Source: Onchocerca lupi
Lineage: Eukaryota > Nematoda > Chromadorea > Rhabditida > Onchocercidae
DNA length: 64,000 nt
NCBI GenBank assembly: GCA_028564675.1
Contig: JAOVVO010000268.1
Location: 34,917-98,916, forward strand
Direction of reading: 5' to 3'
The notes below the pieces were generated by a model, which saw only the letters and a list, made by a program, of their open reading frames with translations, did not search any database and was not told the origin of the DNA. Shown here piece after piece: positions 14,047 through 27,000 of the stretch (its first letter is position 1; the number at the start of each line of letters is the position of its first letter). The position numbers and the translations under genes are program-made.

Positions 14047-15876
14047 CGCTTCACTATTTCGAAAATACAAATATCCATCTATCTATTCATACTTCAATTT
14101 CATTAATTAACTTTTAATTAATCACCTATTCATTTTTATTGATCAAAAGAAGCCTAGGCTTGCACAATAATTTTCCATAAAAATATCAATTCGAAGAAGT
14201 TCGAATTATATCAATTTTATGACCAAAACTGGATAAAAACTGGACAAAAATTAGCATGAAGAAAAATTATACCAAATTTGATTTTTATTTAAATTGATAA
14301 TTTTAAATATGATTAATTAATTACGATACAAATAATCATATTTATTTGATTGCTCCTTTTTTTTTTTTTTTTTTTAAAGAACTTTTTCTAAACTTTGGCA
14401 AATTTACCTATGTGTTTAATATTTACCTTTATTTATATTTTTTGTATTTCAGTTAAATTCTTCAAATTTTCTTTTTTATTTCATTTATTGATATCTTATT
14501 CATTTTCAGCAATTTTGTATTGTTTATAATTATTTTAACAACTATAATTTATTATATTTACAAATTATAACTCTTTCACTTCTGTACTCAATTAATTTGA
14601 ATTCGATTATTTTCATAATTAGCTTAATTATATTAAATTAATTTTTTTTTTTTAATTCACTTAATAACGCAGCAAGATTTTTGAATTTTCGTCTTAAATT
14701 TCTTTTTCTTTATGCTAATATAGTCATCGTCATAGGAATATGAATTATAGGAATTTGAATTTCGATTATATTTGAGTAATGTTGACACATCTTAAACTTT
14801 GCTCAAATCTCGACTCAATTCAAGATCATCAAACTCTCGAAGTTTGTTCAACACTCATCAATCTGATTAGAATAAACATAGCCGTACGTTCTCAAAATAA
14901 ACAATATTGCTTACACAAAGCTATGCTCTATAATTTTCTATGCTAATTAAATCAGTTTTAATTAATTGAAATTCATTTAGTTTGAAAAATTAATTTTAAA
15001 ATATTGTACAAGAGAAGAGATAGAGTAAAAAAAAAAAAGGTAAAAAAAAAAAGATTTAATTAGAGCAGATCATTAAAGATTTGGAGAAGTTTAACAGTTC
15101 TTCAGAGCTTTCAGAGCATGGCCCATGGATGTATGAATTTATTTATTAAAAAAAAGAAATTAAAATCATAAATTATATTCAAAAAATTTGATTTATAATT
15201 ATAATTTTTCATTTTTTCTTTTCTTTAGAAATTTCATATTATTTAATATTTTTTAGTAAAATTTCTCATGCATTTTTTTTTTAAAAATTTTTGTTAACAA
15301 ATAATATGCGAAATATGAATGTTTCTAATACATTTGAATATTCGTTATAATATGAATTAGAAAATATGAAAATAAATCATTTGAACAAAATTAATTTCAA
15401 TCAAAATACGACAAAATTATAAATGAATATGAAGAATAATGAAATTAATAAAATAAAATATAAATTTTGGATGAAATATGACTATGAATAAAACGAATTA
15501 TCTTTTATATTGTTTACTAATTAAGTTTTTAATAAATAAATATTAACTGAATTGAGATAATTTCGAGCAGAAAAAAAAAACGATGAATTTTTTTTTTCTT
15601 TTTTTTCTTAATACATAATTTCTTTCGAATAATATTATACCATGAGTAAAATTTCAAACTATTTTTTATTCATCTTTTCAGGGTTTATTTGTTTTTTTTT
15701 TTTTTTTTTTCTGATTGAAAATGATGTAAAATGTAAAAGTAAGAAAGATAGAGTTATGGATGAGATAAGAATTGAAAATGTATATTCAAGCCTGATTTAA
15801 TCAACCTTTTCTAAGCTTGGAATATTGATGGATTTCAATAGCCTGAGGTGAATTCTCGATTGAGATTGCTAATTGT

Positions 15877-15958
15877 TCGCAAAAGCAATCTATTCATTCG
15901 CAAAAGCAATCTATTCATTCGCAAAAGCAATCTATTTATTCGCAAATGCAATCTATTC
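15877..15958. repeat. 21-bp tandem repeat, about four copies
   Basis: The unit TCGCAAAAGCAATCTATTCA plus T is repeated at 15877, 15898 and 15919, with a slightly diverged, truncated fourth copy at 15940. The first two copies are identical. Confidence 0.9.
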
Positions 15959-16062
15959 TTACTTTCTGAAAATTTTATTTCGTTATCTGAATGATATTTT
16001 GAATGATAATACTACTTAAAATATATATTTATTGCTAGCACAAATTAATCTTATGTGATAAC

Positions 16063-16094
<32 letters not shown>

Positions 16095-19000
16095 ATTCAA
16101 ACGAAATGAATTTCTCAACTAAAAAATGAAAATTATTAATTTTCGTCATTTTCAGCAAACAATTATCAAAAATTAATTCAATACTCATTATTCCATGCAG
16201 GTAATTAATTTTCTTCGGTATATTTGAAATTTTTCGACACATTCTCATATTTCTCCATGCTTTAACTTTATCTAATCATTATCAATTTCATGCAATTATC
16301 ATATCAAAAAATACACTTTCTAAAATTTCAAAAAGGAGATCAAGTTGTTGAAAAATATATTAACAACTGTATTATCTAATCACTGATAAAGTGAATAAAT
16401 AAGCGCATCCATTACCATGCCTATTTTTGAATAAGATACTGTTAATTAATTAAAAATAGTGAACAAAACTTGAATAAATCAGAAATTATTACTTATTTTC
16501 AATCATTTGATCAATTTCATTTCAAAATACTGCAAGATCGAAGAATATTTTTGAGTTTTTTTTTTTATTTATTTAAACGAAATTAATAAGCTTTATGCTA
16601 ATATATTAATAAATTTCTTAATGCAATTTTAATTGGAAATTAAATTTGTCTTATTGAATAGATGTAATGAAATTCCTATTCAATAATGTAACAAATTATT
16701 GTAAAATCATAACTATTGCTTGCAACAATTGTCGTAGCATAAATTTTGCTTATTCTTCAATAATGTTTACAAGCAAGTTTTTTTTTTTCCAATTTAATGC
16801 ATTTTAAAAGTTTTTTTGAAAATTTCATTTTTTTTTTTTTTTTTTTTTTGAAGAAAATAATAATTTATTCACATAAAAATGAGTATTTTGTTCGTGCTAG
16901 ATCGAAATTCTCTTGCGAATAAATGTCTTTATTTTGGAGAAGGAAGAAGAAGATAGTCATGGAAAATGCTATCGTAAATTAATTATTAATTTTAATTAAA
17001 TAAATTTAGTTTCTGTTGCATTAAAATTGTAAAATGGAAGAAGTGAGCGAGAGAGAAGAGGTAATGGAAGAGAATTTTATAGATGTCACATTGCTTTTAC
17101 TAAATAGTATTGAACATTTTTTTTTTTTTTGTTATTTTGAGTATTTCATTTCGAATTTTTACAAATTAATACAAAAGTTTAAAAATAATCTGCCAATCTT
17201 TGCCTTTTTTTTTTTCGAAAAAAAATTCTCAAAATTTACCGAAATATATTTTTGTGATGCATTATTCAAAAGAATTTAATTTTCATCCATTCCAGCCCTA
17301 AAATTAATCTATCCTAAAATTTGAAATTCAATTTCCCATTTACTGTTGTAATTTGATACTGAATATGATCATTCTGAAATTTCTCGGAAAAAATTTATTA
17401 TACCAGTTATTATTAATCATTAAATAAATGATTGCTATATTTATCGAATTTTGTTTTACTTCAAAAATTTTCGTCTTTAAATTCTTTCCTACTTTATTCA
17501 ATCTATAATTTTTAAAACTAAATATAACAAATACTTTGCCATAATTTGTCCTCTCTTTTTTTTTAAAGTACTTTTTTACATTAAAATTTTATTTATTTAT
17601 TGATTTTTTTTTTTTTTTTTTTTAAAAAATAGTATTGTAAAAGCTTTTCGTAAATTTTACAAATTATTTCCTTCCGTTTCGTCTTTTATCTTTTTTATTT
17701 TATCATACTTGAATATTTTGCCAATTAATTTGGGATCAATTAAAATTAAATTCAAATTCATTAATAAAACATTGCAATAAGTGAGGTAGAATTTAAATGG
17801 TTAAATCTTTGTATGTTTTAGCTAATATATTGACATAATTGGAAATTGTGACAATATTTGATTATCAATTAATTCCAATTTTATTCAGTAATCATATATT
17901 TCTTTTACAAGATATTAGTTTCATATAACTATCTGTCTTATCGGTTGGTTTATTTTGTATTTTAAAATTTATTAATTATTCGTTTATCTTTTTTTTTTCA
18001 TTTTTTATTGCCCTCAAAAATTTCAATAGAAAAAATTTTTGAAAAATCATTCACTCACATTCAACATTTTCAACTAGAATAATTTTTCACAAGAAATTAT
18101 TTTTACATACATATCTACTGATAAGTTTGCTGATAAGTTTACTTAATGCTATAATAATTTATCATTGTAAAAATTTATTTCTTCTGTTTTTTCATTTTTT
18201 TTTTTCTTACTGTTCTCAAAAAAATTTCAAAAATTCTCAGAAAATTATCTGATCATATTTAGCGTTTCTTATAATTAGTAATTATCTATTTGTTCTTTTT
18301 TTCTTCTTTTCTTTTCCTATCAATTTTTTTTTTTCTTTTTTCAATGAAATGATAATTTCATCTTCATATTTGTTCTTGCACATGCAAAATACAAAATGAT
18401 AGATAATTTAGCAGTATTTGTTGTCTTTTTCAATTCAGCAATTTCTATTTCAATTCTCAAAAAATCGATCGATTAAATGGATGATTTTTTTTTTTTTTTT
18501 TTTTTTGTTAAGCTCATTGATAACTTTTTAAATGTTATCAAATTTCAACATATGGCTTTCTTTCTTTTTTAGTTCAATTTCATTTTTCCTTCCTTTCCAG
18601 CCAACATTTCTCGAAATAAATTCTAAGCGGAAAAAGAATAAAGTCTGAGGCTAACTTCATCTCATCTCATTGCTTTCATCCATCTAATTAGTTTATATTT
18701 ACCACATTTTTCTTTCCTCTTTACTTCCTTCTTTCTTTCTTCTCCTATTTTAATTTATTCATTTTTGCAACAACAAAGAAATGACTGGTGGAAAAAAGGA
18801 AAGAAAATAGAAATGAAAAATACTTATTTTGAATCATTTAAAAAAACTTCAAAGTAGAAAATTTTTTTACAAATATTCCCTTTTTCCTAATATTTTTTAA
18901 ACTAAAATGTTAACAAGCAATATTCTCAACACAAATATTCATCAAATTTTCATTTAATTGATTTTTTTTTTCTTTTAATTATATTATGGGAATATATGTA

Positions 19001-20890
19001 ATGTAAGTTGAGAAAGACGAGATTTTTTTTTTTTTTTTTCTTCATGTCAACAATATTCTCGATAAAATATTCTCTAAATTTTCGCTTATTTTTTCTTTTT
19101 TTTTACTCCGAATTTAAATTATGAAAATATGTGATGCAAGTTCAGAAGGTATTATTCGTCATTCTGAAATTTTTTTTTAGATATTTTTTTTTAATGTTTT
19201 TTAACTAATTTTTATAATTTGATAAATTACTACGAATAAAAAGATTAGGAATTAAAGATGAAATAATAAACGGAAAGAAATTTTTGAAAATGTTTATTTC
19301 ATTAAAAAAAAAAAAAAAAAACAATCAGTTTATTTATTTGCTAATTAATTATTAATGGACTATAAAGAAAATGGGAATTTTTTTTTCTTTTTTTTTTTGT
19401 TTAATTTATTATCCTTACATTTAATAGAAGGAAAATGAGCATAAATTTTTGTTTTAACATTTCATTTGGCATCAATTTTTCTAACAATTCGTTTTGAATG
19501 AAATAAAATTTATATGATATAATTATTAGCCAAATGCATAGCTATGAAATTAAGATTATATAAGATAGGCCTAAAATTATTTTATTAATTATGATCAATT
19601 TTCATTATTTTTGAAATTAAAAATAATGTTATTGCCATAAGATAATCGTTGAATGATTACAAGAATTCTAGTAAAAAGAATGTTTCGTTTGGTTTTTTTT
19701 TAGCTTCTCGATAATAGCTTACAGTTCAAATTTTAACTTATTTATTGTTAATTTGTTTTCTAAAATTTGCTCATTTAATGTAAAAAGAAATTTTCCTTAC
19801 TCATTTATTACTTATTTTATTTATATAGATTACTTGTTTACTTGTTTTATTTGTATTGAGTAAATGAATCAAATGTATATATCATTCAATTTTACAATAT
19901 GTTCCATTGATACGATCAAGAAATGTCCAAAATTTCTCGAAGGATTATTTGAATTTAATAATAATTCACTTATACTTATGATGTCATAATTTAAGTATAT
20001 CCAAATTTATCAAAATTTCTTGCTTGTTTTAAAAAAGCTTTTTTAACCATAGAAAAACTAGCCAAACAAAAATCTCATCTAAGCCTTGATGAATGCTTCA
20101 AACCAATAACAAATTTTTCATAGCAAAGAAAAAAAAATAATAATAATAATTGAGGATGGAAATTTCAAAAATACGCAAATTATCTCTGCGCCAACTATCA
20201 ACATCTGCTGCCACCGGTTGAAATGAATGTAGCTTTCGAAGTTTTTGAAGGTCATTAAAACCTCTCTTCACATTTATTTCATCCACATATAAATATATTT
20301 ATGTGCGAATCTTTCTCCCTCTTTTTTGCATAAAAAAGTTTTTCTTTTTTTTTTTTTTTTATTTCCTGATATGCCGTCTATTTGCCAAAGCAAATAACGA
20401 TATCGATTCTATGTCCCCCTCTATCATTTATCGATCTACTTTGGCTATTTGTCTTGTAAAAAAAAAGAGGAAGAAAAAGAATTTGTACTTTTTTTTTTAA
20501 TGTTTAATTGCGGTTTGAAAAGACATCATTAATTGTTTAAGAAAAAATTTGAAAAATCTCAGCTACATTCTTTTCTTTAAAAAAAAAAAAAAAAATCGTT
20601 TCGTCGTTCATCCAAATGACGCTGGTATTTGCGATCTAGAAAACTTAATTGCAAATTGGTATACTATTTTTAATAGAATTATGTAATGAAAATTAGGCAA
20701 AACAATTATGTTTCTCTTCAAAGAAATTTCTAATCAATTCATCCATTTTTTTCAGTTAAATTTTTTCTTATTTTAAAATATTCATTTTTTTTTTTAAAGT
20801 TATTTATATTATTAAATTAGGTCAATGAAATATCAATGTTAAGCGTTTGGTAGATTAAATATCCAAGTTTTCTTAAGAGTTCGAATATGG

Positions 20891-21096
20891 GATATCACTT
20901 ACTCAATACCGGTAAGCCATATCATGCAGAATGATCGAATAATCATAAGTATTGCATATTACTTAATCACTATCAATAAATTATATCTACTGATTATATA
21001 ATCGGAGATATGATTAGATAATTGATTAGATAATCGGAGATATGACATATCACTTAACCGTTTTGGTAAGCCATATTATGGAATAATCGGATAGTA
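20891..21096. repeat. Diverged direct repeat pair with inner 16-bp repeat
   Basis: A block of about 50 bases at 20891-20944 recurs in diverged form at 21046-21096. Shared pieces are ATATCACTTA, GGTAAGCCATAT and GAATAATCGGAT-like ends. Between the copies, ATAATCGGAGATATGA occurs at 20998-21013 and again at 21030-21045. This looks like an old local duplication. Confidence 0.6.
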
Positions 21097-22094
21097 TATT
21101 CAGTTTATTTTTGTAATGAATTCTATAGAAAAATATATTATTTCATTTGTTATAGTTTTAATTTCTATTTAAAATTTGAAAAATTAGAAGAAATTCGTAT
21201 TTTCCACTTTTGGCCTATAAACAAGATTACTGTACGGTATGATTAAAATAAATTCAATTCGTTTAATTTGATTTTTCTTAATTTAATTATTTCAAACGTT
21301 CAAACAAACAATCATATCTTTTCATTTCTCATTTCATTCAAATTTGCTACATATTTTTATTAATTATCCTTTCATAATTATTCGTTCATTTACAAAATTT
21401 TGTCAAATTTCAAAAAAATTTTTAATTTACAAAACATTATTTTATAATTTGCTTGGAATATTTATTATTATAAAAGAATCTAGTGAAGTATTGTTCTTTG
21501 AATAACTTCAAGTATTGTTGCTCAACTTATTGATTAAGTGCTCTTAATAAAGCTACTTACTGTTGGAGGGCAATCAATAAGTGATAAATTTCATCTTAAA
21601 GTAATGATAAGTGGCGAATGATTGCACTTACTTAACAATAGCAAGAAGCATTATTTCCTCCATGAATATGATTATTTGTTTTGTTTAAATTGAAATTGAA
21701 ATGAAATGAATGATTCTTTGTGACATAATCGAAATAACATTGACAATGTCAAGAAAGGTGAAGAGGAAAAGCTTAACATTCTCAAATATATTAAAACGAT
21801 TACATCTTATCATGTATGGATGATACGGATGGACAATACTTTCTATGATGTTAGATGATAGCTACGTGATGTATGACGGACGTAAAATGTAACGTATAGT
21901 ACAAGACATTCACGTGATACGTGGATAATAATAACGTAAGATGTGGTCAACATGATTTCCAAACAATGACGGATGTAAAACGTGACACGCAAAATATGTG
22001 AAAAATGGGCGAACGTACTTCTGAAAAAAATGAAGAAATCGTTGCATGCAACGTTAACTTTTTGAATTACCAGTGTGCTGTACTTTTTTGTATG

Positions 22095-22147
22095 GCATGT
22101 GTATGTGCATGCATACATGCGTGCATGCATGCATGCGTGCATGCGTG
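22095..22147. repeat. 53-bp perfect alternating purine-pyrimidine tract
   Basis: Every base from 22095 to 22147 alternates purine and pyrimidine, made of mixed TGCA, TGCG and TGTA units (GCATGC and GTGCAT repeated). Such TG/CG/CA alternation can adopt left-handed Z-DNA under negative supercoiling. The surrounding 300 bases are less AT-rich than the rest of this region. Confidence 0.85.
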
Positions 22148-22929
22148 AAAGTACAGGTATGTATGATAGGCGTGCACTTCATCTCCCCGTCAAACATGCA
22201 TTAAAAAGTGCTATGAATGTAGCATGCAGCATGCAGTAGCAATAGCAGTAACGCAGGTGCGGCACTGTTATCGATTGAATGAGGAGTGCATTAGGTGCGT
22301 CGGTTGCTTCTGATTCATTTTCATCTCTTGTTTTCTCTGACAAATATCCATAACCGTTAGCTGCGTTCACTATTTATTTCTTTACTTCATTTCTCTGGAA
22401 GCATTTTTTTTTTTTTTTTATTTACCAATTTTCTATTCTGATGCTGTTGATATCAGACTTCATCATGCTTTATTTTTTGCTAAACATTTCAATTTTGCAC
22501 GGGTAAACTTACTAGTGCAGGTGGGTAATTTCAAATTATATACATTTAATACAGTTACATATGCTGGCTGGTATTATTTAAAAATTTTGATTGCAAATTT
22601 ATTACGAATTTTATCGAATTTTTTTCGCAAAAAATTTTTAAAGATTTCAAAAATGTTTGTATTTTAAAAAAAGATTGGAATTTCATATGACATAAATATT
22701 TTTTGTTTTTTAAATTTAATTGCAATTTTATTTACTGTAAATGGTAAATCTATGATATATATTAATGCTGGCCATGATTTGTAATGATTATGTTTATTGT
22801 CTATCAGATATGTTTGTTTTGAAGGAAGAAATTATCAATAAATGTTTTCGTTTATAATTTAAAATTTTGCAAAACTACAAAATGTTCTGTTTGTGTCATC
22901 ATCTTTCTGTCTTTTCAATAGATATCTTA

Positions 22930-23110
22930 TCAGAGCTATATGTCATTCTGATAGGCATTTCGCCCAATCTCTGATAAATGATGGTTCTTGCCAAATTCAA
23001 TTCTTGCGATAAGCATCTCGTCCAATTCATATCCTTCCGATAGATTTCTCGCCGAATTCGCCGCATCTTCCGTTAGGCATTTCGCCAGTAGTCTTCGCAC
23101 CGATTTTTAA
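22930..23110. repeat. Degenerate repeat region around GATAGGCATTTCGCC
   Basis: The motif GATAGGCATTTCGCC recurs in decayed form four or five times: near 22951, 22998 (GATAAGCATCTCGTC), 23038 (GATAGATTTCTCGCC), 23074 (TTAGGCATTTCGCC) and 23110 (partial). Spacing is irregular at about 35-45 bases. It lies 0.9-1.1 kb upstream of the 4.1 gene start. No function can be assigned. Confidence 0.5.
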
Positions 23111-24020
23111 TGTCCTTCTAATAGGCATTAATGTTGTTACTCAGCAAATGCCATTCAATATTTCCTCTTCTTTTTTTTTTTCTCGTCTTTTTTCATTTTT
23201 TTCAAAATCTACACTGAAAAAGAACGAAACGAAGGCACGTACTTATTTTGTGTTCTTCTTCTCCTTCTTTCTCAATGATATTCGTCATTTGTCAATCATT
23301 TGATGCATTTTCATCTCAAATTTAAATTCCTTCTTTTCTCCTCAAAAAATATTCTTCAGTTCTTCTTTTTTTTTTCTTGAAAAGAATACGAAAGAGGAAA
23401 TAGTATATGTGTACTTTTTCAGTAAAGTATTTCATATTTTAGTTTCTTTTTTTTTTTTTTTTTGCTTCCTTCTTTTGTTAATTTATATTTGTTGAAATTA
23501 GAAAGATTATTTTCTCCGTCGTGATCAGTTTGTTCCATCAAATGAATCATATTTGATATTGCTATTTTCTTTGTTTGTTTTATCATTTCATTGCTAAGCT
23601 AAAATATGCAAATGAATTGGCAAGTTGAAATTTATTAATTATTTCAAGTCTATATCTTAGGCAAATTTTCACTCCAACATTACCTATCACATTATTATTC
23701 GCTTCCTAGAAATTGTATTTTTATTTCATTTTTTTCATAAGATAAACGTTCCGTTTAACATTCCAAAAGCAATGCATTAAGGATTGATCGGTTGTGTTCA
23801 TTTCAGTCGTTAAAACAGTGATTATAAAAATTTTTTGTAATTAATTTTAAACCTAATGAAAGTATTCTTCGACATTTTCAAGTGATTGAATCGTCTCACT
23901 TCGTTTTTCAACTCTTTCTTTTTTCTTGTTTTCCTCTTTTCTTTTCTTTTTTTTTTTTTTCACTTCAACTAAAAAGTTTATTTCTGTGTATAAATTTTAA
24001 TTGAAAATAATGGAATACCT

Positions 24021-24038
24021 TTTTTTTTTCCTTTGCAG
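24021..24038 (+). promoter_or_regulatory. Probable spliced-leader trans-splice acceptor of the 4.1 gene
   Basis: A T-rich tract followed by CCTTTGCAG ends at 24038, only 5 bases before the ATG at 24044. An AG acceptor this close to the start, with no upstream coding exon visible, is the usual appearance of a nematode SL1 trans-splice site. A cis-spliced 5' untranslated exon is the alternative. Confidence 0.6.
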
Positions 24039-24043
24039 AACAG

Positions 24044-27000
24044 ATGGGTAAGAGGGCAGCAGAAGGTGAGATTGATAATATTGAACAAACGATGGATCAG
24101 CAACCTGCTACTGTACAACTTCTTGATTCCACCAAGCAAATCTTTTATGTGTCGGTTAGTTATTTATTTTATATTTGAAATTATTTTAAACGAAAAAATT
24201 ATTTAAACAGTTTTAAAGCGAGCAAAAATTTTTCCTTTAAAATTTAATTAATTTTAAAATATTATAGTTTATATTGCTAACAGCAGTATATTTAATCAAT
24301 TCTTCTTCATTATTTTTTGCAATCTTGCTATTTTTCTTTAAATTACAATTTCATGTTATTGTTCTTCCTCTTTCTTGCTAAAATCAACTGCATTTTTTGT
24401 CATTCTCTTTTTTCTCCAAAGACTAATTTTTTTTTTTTTTTTTTTTTTTTTTTCAAGAGATGTATCAATTTCATTTTTAGCGATGACTCATTTTTGTCCA
24501 TAGTTTTGATACTTTTTCTTTTTATTTTGTTTGCATTTTATTGTGATTCATAATAAAAATCGTGAAGGTATGTAAAGTCATAAGTTTTTTACTGCATTTC
24601 TCTTGCTTCATAAGTTTCTTGTTGCATTTCTTTTTTTTAAAGTATTGAAATCGGAATCTAAGGATAAATAGAAAGTGATCCTGAATTTTTCACTTATTGC
24701 ATTTTCAACCCAAAACACAGAATTTCAATCCGGCATTACGTCATGGTTATGCATATCCTCTAGCTAGTAAGCATCTAATAAATTTAGCTTATTTGCCGGA
24801 ATATTGAATCAGTTTTATCTCTTTAGAAAAAAGCTGAAGGAGGCGAACTATTTGACAAAGTGTGTGCGTTTTTGGGTCTCACGGAAAAAGATTATTTCGC
24901 ATTATCTTTCACCGATGATGAGGGCAATCAAGTAAGTTCACGATTCACCTTTTGAAGTTGGTTTGGCATATCTAACTGATTGATTCTTCATTAAAATGAT
25001 GACCAAAAGTGATGGAACTCAAGTAAAATTATTTTCAGATAAGATTATCCATAGATGAACTTGTCTTTTCCTATCTTTCAGTTTTCTGACACTGTCATTA
25101 TTGTCAATTATTGATAGATAAGAGAAACTAATAAAGTGTAGGAGATCTTTATCTTTATTGTTTTGATAAGTCATAAAATATATTATAGTGTCACGTGTCT
25201 TTCAATATATGATTTGTTCGTGTAGTTGTCCTTCACCAGCAACAATACTGATAATTCTTATATGGCGTTTAGCCGATTCAATACTCTGAATAGAATAGGT
25301 AGCTGCATCAAGAATTTATGTAAATTTGTTAAATTTTCATCATTTCCAAAATCCACCTGTAACTTGTCGATTCTCGTAAACTGATTATCACTTCTAAGGC
25401 ATATATTCGATTTTGAAATTTTTTCAGCAATGGATCTATGATGATAAACGAATTTCGAAACAGTTGAAAGGTATTTTTTACTTTTTAAATGATTTGAAGA
25501 GCAAGTAATTTCAATATAAATTGGTTTATAAGTTAGAAAGAATTTGCTTATAATTTATTAATTTTTAAAAGTTTATAATCCTTGTCCCTGATTTTGAAAT
25601 TTAGGCATAAATATTTCAAAATATTATCAAAAAAAATTTACGCATAAGTATTTCAAAGTATTATTATTATAATAGCATCCAATCCTTTACGGGAAGATAG
25701 CGATTGTTTGACATGAGAAATCATATTGTATGTTTGAAAGCTTATAATTAGAAGCATTTTTTTTAGATTGTTTATTTAATGTCTTCAAAATGAAAAACTT
25801 CCTCATAAATCTTCCTAGGATCGTTTTGTTTGTTTTCGCTTGACTTTATAAAAAGTGAATATGGAGATATTTCGTGAATTGTACTTTTAATATCTGTAAT
25901 TATTATGATCTACAGATATATCATCTTACTCCGAAAAATATCCTTCACCATTTTAAAATGATTTCTCATCATTTCAAAATGATTCTTTTCACTAATTTCT
26001 GATTCTGTTAAATAAATTGTCTGCGATGCAGTTACTGATTTTGATGTTTTAAATTTCTCTTTATAATGCACTGACTTTATTTGAGATGTTCTTTCTGACA
26101 ATTAAAAGATTAAAAATTTATGGAATGTCAAACGAGACGAACTCAAAGATTCGGAAAAAAAAAATTCTAGAAATTAGAAATGCTCGTGCAATGCAGATTC
26201 TGGATAAAGCTGTAATATCATTCAGATATAAAAGAATCATATACTATTTGCTCTAATCGTATACTATTTGGAAAATGAAGTATATTGGTTCTTTTATATT
26301 TAGAGTTTAAGATTCAACATGTGAGACATTAAACTGTGTTCTCCAGAATTCAAAGAACTGTAAAAAAAGTGGAATGCAGTATTGCTAGTAATTACTCTCT
26401 TTTTCTTTCCTTTCGTCTCTTCATATTTAATACTCTTATTCATTAGAAAATTGACTCTTAAGTGCTAAATTAAGATGCAAGTAACTCCCAATTAAAATTA
26501 TTTGGTGAATTGTTGAAATGATTTAGGTAATTGTAACATTGATTCTATTACTTTATATAGGGATGCACAGGATTATTTTCACTCAATCCATTATTTTAAA
26601 CAAGATAAAACTCGAGCTTGACATGCGTTGATTTTATCATACATTAAATCTATGATCTTTGAAAAACTTGATAACGATTTGCAAATTTTTTCCAGGTTAT
26701 CCATGGGACTTCAATTTTAAGGTGAAGTTTTATCCACCTGAACCGGCAACATTAGCTGAGGACATAACACGTCATCTTTTAAGCTTGCAAGTTCAACATG
26801 ATATTTCCACTGGCAAGTTAGTATTTTATCGATTTACTTTACAACTTATTATTTCTTGATAGAACTTTTGGCAATTTTTTAAAAATTTTGAATTTAGTTT
26901 AATTCCTTATAAATTATTATGAATTTTCAGGCTTCCAGCTACTCTTGCTACATATGCTTTACTGGGTTCATATGTCGCTCAATCTATGCGAGGTGATTAC

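Larger units (their letters stand above)
1..24030. other. Gene-poor AT-rich region, about 24 kb
   Basis: I see no supportable gene here. Open frames are short, are biased to Phe/Leu/Ile/Asn/Lys as expected from A/T runs, and lack recognisable domains. The region holds the tandem repeats, hairpins, microsatellites and alternating purine-pyrimidine tract listed separately, plus many poly-A/T runs of 10-27 bases. The most GC-rich patches are near 2346-2425, 13040-13070, 20190-20240 and 21840-22370; none reads as a convincing exon. The final 1-2 kb probably contain the promoter and outron of the 4.1 gene that starts at 24044. Part of the region could also be a long intron of a gene outside the window. 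Confidence 0.7.

Noticed and set aside
20098..20286. Minus-strand 62-codon frame with WRRDNLRIFEI
   Set aside because: The first half looks somewhat protein-like, but I found no good splice partner. The second half is an A/T-driven Tyr/Phe run.
21843..22370. Minus-strand frames in the less AT-rich patch
   Set aside because: They translate the alternating TGCA tract and ACGT cluster (MHACMHARMYACTYTC) and have no domain.
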